From Coriaria nepalensis (Eukaryota; Streptophyta; Magnoliopsida; Cucurbitales; Coriariaceae), in contig CP114488.1 in NCBI GenBank assembly GCA_027186245.1, positions 11,203,501 to 11,267,500 on the forward strand: 64,000 bases of DNA, read 5' to 3'. The translations under genes were made by a program, and so were the position numbers. Positions 58,474 through 64,000 of the stretch are shown piece by piece. Each line of letters starts with the position of its first letter. Position 1 is the stretch's first letter. The notes beneath the pieces were generated by a model that saw only the letters and a program-made list of their open reading frames with translations, was not told where the DNA came from and made no database searches.

Positions 58474-58983
58474 CTTTTTCTGCTTCTTCGAAAGAAGAGG
58501 GACAAAAACAAGGCTTTGATTGAAAATGAAGGTGGGTGTTTATGAAGAAGAAATGGAACTGAAGGTTTATATTTATACAAGAAAGGGAAGATGGAAATGG
58601 TGAGGGGTTCTTGGAAGTTGGAGATGAAGGTGTTGTTTAATGCCGTGACAGCAAAGGAACAGGCAGATGTTGCTTAGCTGCTCTGTCGGCTTTTATGTTG
58701 GTCTGAAACTGCCCATCCGCTTCCTGTATGTTTTTCGTAAGTGGGTATTTTCGTCTTTTAGTAAGAGATTATTAAAAAAAATTCATTGACTAGAAGCTAA
58801 TACTGTCAAATTTGAGAAGATATATAAAATGTATATTTCCAATTACAAACTGAATAAACAACTCAGCAGACAGAATAAACAGATGAATAGGAAATTTTCC
58901 TCACAAAATTCAAGCAGAGAATACACTGTTCTCTTATAACATAAACGGCTATGAAAACAACAGAAGAACACACAAGACAACTG
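58474..58983. other. intergenic region
   Basis: PBP1 promoter and 3' flank of the receptor-kinase pseudogene. No further gene. Confidence 0.6.
58569..58577 (-). promoter_or_regulatory. TATA box of PBP1-like gene
   Basis: GTATAAATATAAACC on the minus strand, about 95-105 bp upstream of the ATG at 58473. Confidence 0.6.
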
Positions 58984-61753
58984 CTATCGGCCATCTTCTA
59001 AAGCGACAGTTAGCTCGTTATTCGAGAAAGTTTCTGGTTTACCGGAAGAAGAAGCTCGACTGGAAGGACATCTCCTTACTACGAAAGCTGGCTGTTTCGG
59101 AGAAGGAAGACTTGGCGTTTCACTCCCAGGCATGAAAATCACACTAGACATTGTAGGCCTATCACACAGATCTTCTTGTACACATAAAAGCCCTAAATTC
59201 CCACACTTCATATATTCACTTGTGTTGCAATTTTTCCTACACAGTGTAGGGTCCATCAAATCCATTGCCTTGTCCTCTATCCACATATGCCATACCTGTG
59301 AAGATCAAAACCACAGGAATCATTGCTCGGTTAGATAAGTACTGTTAAATGTAATGAAAATTCTTAATTAATGTAACTTACTTAGCCTAAAATTCTTAAG
59401 ATCTCTATGAATACTAAACCTAGAATCTTGGTGAAGGTATAGAAGGCCTCGAGCGATGCCCGAAATTATTCTGAAGCGCATTTCCCAGTCCAATAACACG
59501 CATAGCTTCCGATCTAGTAAAGTCACAAATTTCAGTTCACTTAAATTTATTCGATTAATTCAAATAGCATAGTTATAAATACAGTTAGTGCAACTAACCA
59601 AATATGAAGGAGTCTAAGCTCTTGTTCGGCATGTACTCATAAAGCAACATCTTTTCATCTCCTTCAACACAATAGCCTAGAAGTCTAACAAGATTTCTAT
59701 GCTGAAGGTTTGCAATCAAAAGAACCTCGTTCTTGAATTCCTCGAAGCCCTGTCCCGAACCACTTGAAAGCCTCTTTACAGCAACTTCTTGTCCACTAGG
59801 AAACTTTCCCTGATAATTAAATTTAGTGATAATATCAGCTAGCTGAAAAACATGAGTATAAACATGGATTAAGAAAAGAGTTGTATTACTAACCAATCAC
59901 CTTGTAAACAGGTCCAAATCCTTCTTGTCCAAGCTTGTTAGAATTTGAGAAGTTATTTGTTGCTGTTAAAATACTTTCCACATCGAAACATGGTCAAACC
60001 CTTTTGTATCTTCTTTAAACCTGCCTGATTCGATAAGATCCTTGACGCCTCTCGTTTTCATAGAGTTGAAGTGCAGCATCCTTCCGACTGTTCCCCCAGC
60101 TTTCTGAGTTCAAAAAAACAGTTAGCTGAGACATGCTATTGTACTCCACATTTTGCGTTTCATTTTTTTGGAAAATTACGAAACAATTGATTGCATACCT
60201 TGTCTCTTCATCTGCCTGCTTCTCCAGAAATAAGTATAAAACATGCCACAGTTATTAGAGTGAACAAAAATACAAATGTAACTGCAATAATCAAAGACAG
60301 TGCCAGCCTTCCTCTTCTATCCGATTTCTTTCTATAACTATCGTCCGCACTGCAATTCAATGCCAAGCCATCCCAATGAAAATCAGTCTCACAAAGGCAC
60401 TTTTTCTTCCCATAAACAGTTACATTGCAAGTGTGACTTGTGAAGAACAAGTCGCTTCGGATGGTGGGTCCCAAACAATCTCCACTTCATCATCAGCATT
60501 GCACCAGTTGATCACTTGGTATGGAGACGACTCATTTAGCCGAAGAGTTCTGTTTATCCAATTCCTATCCCCGCAGTTTCCAGCATCATTGGTTTGGACT
60601 ATAAACTTTCTTTCTTCCGGATTTATACTCTTGACCCGGAAACTACCCCCAGGCACCTCAAAGCTCACTTGACCATTAGCAATACCGCAGTTGAAATTGA
60701 AATACACCGGATCGCCACATTCTGATCCCGTTCTAAATGGATAAGGGATGGGGTTGGTCCCACAAGTTTCACAATTTCTCTGTCAATTCAGCCAAAAAAA
60801 TAATAGGTAACTCTGCCTATTCAAGATAGTACTACTGTGCATAATGAAAGCAAAAAAGAAAAGAACATATACCTAGATCAGAAAGTGCAACACGGATGTA
60901 GAGATCACGGCCACTATCATATTCCTCTTGAAGGTTGTTAAGGTCTTCTGAGCAAATCCAACAAGACGGATTTCCAGTCCCGCTCCGTTCTATAATCTCT
61001 GCTTCCACATATGAATAAGCTTGGCACTGGAAATTATTAAGGCACTCCATTTTGCATTCTATATCACTCTTTGCATTAAATTGAGAATCCGGGTTTACCG
61101 CTTTCATCATCTTTCAGCACCTGAATCCTTGCTGCATATGGACTTTCTAACACACCCACCGGAATAATCACCAGCATTCTAACTTTCCGGTGAAGAAGGA
61201 CTAAAACCGGGCAGACATTTATAAGGCACATCACCTTTACTATTGCAAAAAGCGAAATTTCCGCAAACATTATAAACACTACATCTATCTCTCAGCTCGA
61301 TCCAGACTAGAGACCAGACCTTTTCGCTGTCCCGTTTTAGATTCTGTCCCAAAGAACTCATAACTAACCTCGTATCATTGTACATTGAGGATGTTAGATA
61401 TGGGACCGAATCATTATGGACTATACTTGAAGAGAAATTTAAAAGAAGGTATAACATTGAGGAAGGCATTTCGTCTGTTGTGCTGAACTTCCCGGAAACT
61501 CCACTTTTCCAGTATCTTACTGATCTCTTCCAAATGCTGAACTGATTATTACCTCCATCTTGATCCAACTGCAAAGTGAAGTTCCCTTGAGATGGACCAT
61601 TACAGCTTTTCCATGAAGTTAGGATTAAATTTTCGTGCATTCTCATGCCAGGAAGAATCGTATCTATGGGGTTGTTAAAACTCTGCCGGAGGAGTCTTAC
61701 AGATTGATCTTCTTCAGTAAAGACCAGATTTCCATCATCGAAAAGCTTCACTG
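58984..61753 (-). pseudogene. G-type lectin (S-locus) receptor kinase pseudogene
   Basis: Resembles At4g03230-like G-type lectin receptor kinases. In coding order: a truncated start inside the lectin/S-locus domain (MKLFDDGNLVFTEEDQSVRL; signal peptide and most of the B-lectin domain absent); SLG region with CSVYNVCGNFAFCNSKGD; PAN domain (DIECKMECLNNFQCQAYSYV); a GUB_WAK-like region; TM LSLIIAVTFVFLFTLITVAC; then kinase pieces [52 protein letters not shown] and [20 protein letters not shown] followed by LK. The catalytic loop after IHRDLK, the DFG motif, activation segment and subdomains VIII-X are deleted. The sequence resumes with the tail DKAMDLMDPTLCRKNCNTSE and CVQEDLCDRPTMSSV. A frameshift lies near 60440-60470. 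Both the missing start and missing core make it non-functional. Confidence 0.88.
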
Positions 61754-63590
61754 TTCGGGAAAGGGAGGAAGAAGAAGATGATCATGATGTCTTTTCAAGG
61801 ATAATGACTCTTATCCCATCCAAAGGGATAATTTTTTTTTTTTGGCATAATAATTAGATGCATGATGATGGTATCTTTTAAATTTGACTGTTAAAGTTGA
61901 ATGATTGTAAAGAAAAAGCACAGTGATCAGTAAGGTGATTAAGGTCAACATTGTCTAATTTTCATGTAACTTCTATATTTTTAATGTTTGTGGGGACCCA
62001 CCCCCTCACTTTTAATTACCTATCAGTACACGGATTAACTGTGGATTAACAGTGATCTACCTCTTAATAACTATTGTTTAATGATAATGAGAATGACCCA
62101 TTTGGACAATTTGTCAATTCTGCACAATCTTTAATGATAACAGATGATGGCATTCTTATTAGCCAAGTTCAAAACCAGCTAACCTTTTCTCCTAGCCCTG
62201 TAGAGTTATAGATATTTGTTTGAAGCTAAACATCTTCTAGATCTATGTTAGATGCCAAATGGTAGCTAAGTAGCTGAGCTAGTTTTATCTTTAGTTCCTG
62301 ACACAAGGCTCAAGTAAAAAAGAAGGTTTTTTTCAGCTCTATAAAAGGGAGAGAAAATTTTGGAAACACACCAAGTTGCGGGTATCTTTTATGGAAGTGA
62401 TGGACACATGAACACAAGCTTATGTTTCCGACACTTAGTGCTCTCTGCTTTGACATTGGTAACAAAGATGAATGAGTGTGGTGGTCTGTGCTTTATGCAT
62501 TTGTTTTTGTCTTATAATACTCCACACGACCACGTTTCTCATGTTATGCTTGTGAAGTTACAATGCCTGCACAATCTCAGTCTCAATCACACCCCAAAAA
62601 TGGGGGAAAAATTAAAAAATTTTGATTGTCTTCGCTGAGCTGAATGTATCTTTTGGTGTAAGGAAAATGTACATCGTTTCATGCATTCAACGTATGCGTT
62701 TAATGTGGGAGTTTATATTTTTTATTAGTAAAAACAGAAAGGTCATTGCTTAATGATTTTACAAGAAACCAAAATGCTCAAAAGTTTGCCATGAGCAGCT
62801 TACAAGTTTCAAGTGTCGGCCAAAAGAAAAACAAGTGAAACGACAACACGTTTAAGCATTTGGTTTCTTGTAAGATTGAACATTTTATATTGCATTTAAG
62901 ATGGGTGGCCCGTTCTGGACGGGCTATCAGACTATCAACTATGGTTTTGTTAAGTATGGGTTATCAATCAGGAATTGGGCTTTCCTGAAAGAAGCCCAAC
63001 AAATAACACGTTGAAATCGAAGGGCTCAGAATTTACTAGCCAGTTTGATGTCATAACATTAGTTAAATTTTATTTTAAAATAAATTTAAGAAATTATTGA
63101 ATAAAGTAAGATATAATATTTAAAATAAATCACATCTCATCAACTCATAATTGAACAGAGAGGCGTGCGGGCCCCACTATTGTTTAAAAATTAAACGCCT
63201 CCATATGATATGAATATGGATATCCACGTGGCGCGATTACAACCACCTAAACAGATCACACCTCGCAATCGAATCAAAATCTTCGTCATAATCACTCCAC
63301 TATAGGGAACACGTTGGCAAGGACTATGGCAAAATATCCCCCCTCTCTCTCCCTCTTCTCTCTCTCTCTCAGGGTAGTTTCGTAATTTAGAGTTAAAAAA
63401 GGGGTGTTCCTTGAAACGATTGCATCCAGTAATCACTAATCAGTATGTCAAAATATTTGGCCCGCTGCCCTCCGAGGTCCTCTCCATTCGTCTTCTACTT
63501 CTTCATCCCTATCTGCACAGAGACCGAGAAGACGGAGAAATCTCGAGGAAATTGAGAGAAAAACGAAAGAAAACTAGGATCTTTGGATTT
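61754..63590. other. intergenic region upstream of the B-box gene
   Basis: About 1.8 kb without a supported gene. The ORF at 62360-62638 has no family features. Near the B-box gene there are CCACGTGGCGCG (CACGTG at about 63224-63229) and a CT-rich tract at 63340-63371. Confidence 0.5.
63224..63229. promoter_or_regulatory. G-box CACGTG
   Basis: CACGTG within TCCACGTGGCG, about 360 bp upstream of the B-box gene. BBX28-type genes are light-regulated, so a G-box fits; the role is inferred. Confidence 0.45.
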
Positions 63591-64000
63591 ATGAAGACTT
63601 GTGAGCTGTGTAAGTGTCTGGCTAGGGCGTACTGCGAATCGGATCAAGCGAGTTTGTGCTGGAGCTGCGACGCCAGGGTGCACGCAGCCAACTTTATCGT
63701 GTCCAGGCACTCGCGGAACCTTCTCTGCCATGTCTGCCAGTCTCCGACTCCATGGATGGCATCTGGTTCAAAGCTCGGTCGTACGATTTCAGTTTGCCAG
63801 AGATGTGCTCTTGGTGCGAAATGGCGGGAAGGTCGAGAGGAAGTGATCAGCCAAGAACGGACCCCTAACGCAATCGATGTAGAGGATCACGAAGATGAGG
63901 AGGAGGAGGAGGATGGTGGTGACGATGATGGGGAAAACCAGGTAGTTCCATGGAATTTGACGCCAAATCCACCGGCTGCGAGTTCTTCGAGTAGCGGTGG
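63591..64000 (+). CDS. B-box zinc-finger protein, BBX28/29-like (partial, runs off window)
   Basis: Frame open from ATG 63591 to the right edge (136 complete codons). One B-box at residues 4-45 reads CELCKCLARAYCESDQASLC, then WSCDARVHAANFIVSRHSRN, and continues LLCHVCQSPTPWMASGSKLG. An acidic run follows (about residues 100-120, DEEEEEDGGDDDG) and then ENQVVPWN, a segment seen in BBX28/BBX29 and related single B-box proteins of photomorphogenesis. A CCT domain is not expected in this group. The 3' end lies outside the window. It is the second B-box gene here after the COL12-like gene at 18.4 kb. Confidence 0.88.
   Translation, partial: MKTCELCKCLARAYCESDQASLCWSCDARVHAANFIVSRHSRNLLCHVCQSPTPWMASGSKLGRTISVCQRCALGAKWREGREEVISQERTPNAIDVEDHEDEEEEEDGGDDDGENQVVPWNLTPNPPAASSSSSG

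Overview
This is plant nuclear DNA: AT-rich intergenic sequence, intron-bearing genes with GT-AG (and two GC-AG) splice sites, site II (TGGGCY) promoter motifs, and gene families found only or mainly in plants (class III peroxidase, XTH, GRAS, CONSTANS-like, DUF26, NPH3, DYW-type PPR). The proteins look like those of a core eudicot. I cannot name the species. The window is gene-dense euchromatin with no intact transposon; I rebuilt exon structures by hand from reading frame, splice dinucleotides and family resemblance.

Left third (1-26.7 kb): the tail of an F-box gene; a 4-exon secretory peroxidase; an 11-exon CCCH zinc-finger gene convergent with an 8-exon PEX22 (peroxisomal anchor of the ubiquitin-conjugating enzyme PEX4); a 13-exon EXS-domain membrane protein; a COL12-type B-box/CCT regulator; a tandem pair of DUF26 secreted proteins, the second a pseudogene; and a subgroup IVc bHLH of the ILR3 type (iron homeostasis).

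Middle (26.7-47 kb): simple repeats and two long G tracts; a small proline-rich membrane protein; a decayed cytosolic-type beta-amylase gene; a GeBP-family regulator; a DUF1218 membrane protein; the atypical bHLH117; a small unnamed gene; the GRAS regulator SCL32; tRNA-like relics; and a BTB/NPH3 protein.

Right third (47-64 kb): a fragment of a RabGGTase beta gene, XTH8, a small membrane protein, a fasciclin-AGP pseudogene, a head-to-head pair (SAM methyltransferase / MEF22-type DYW PPR editing factor) sharing a 177-bp promoter, a PBP1/KIC-type EF-hand protein, a G-type lectin receptor-kinase pseudogene lacking its catalytic core, and a BBX28/29-like B-box gene running off the right edge.

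The order PEX22 - COL12 - DUF26 genes - (proline-rich) - bHLH117 - NPH3 resembles, from memory, the Arabidopsis chromosome 3 interval around At3g21865-At3g22104, so much of the window is probably an ancestral syntenic block. I did not find a convincing new multi-gene system. The most notable items are the GC-AG introns, five decayed gene copies or fragments, the shared site II promoter, an upstream ORF overlapping a start codon, and a few small ORFs without an assigned role.
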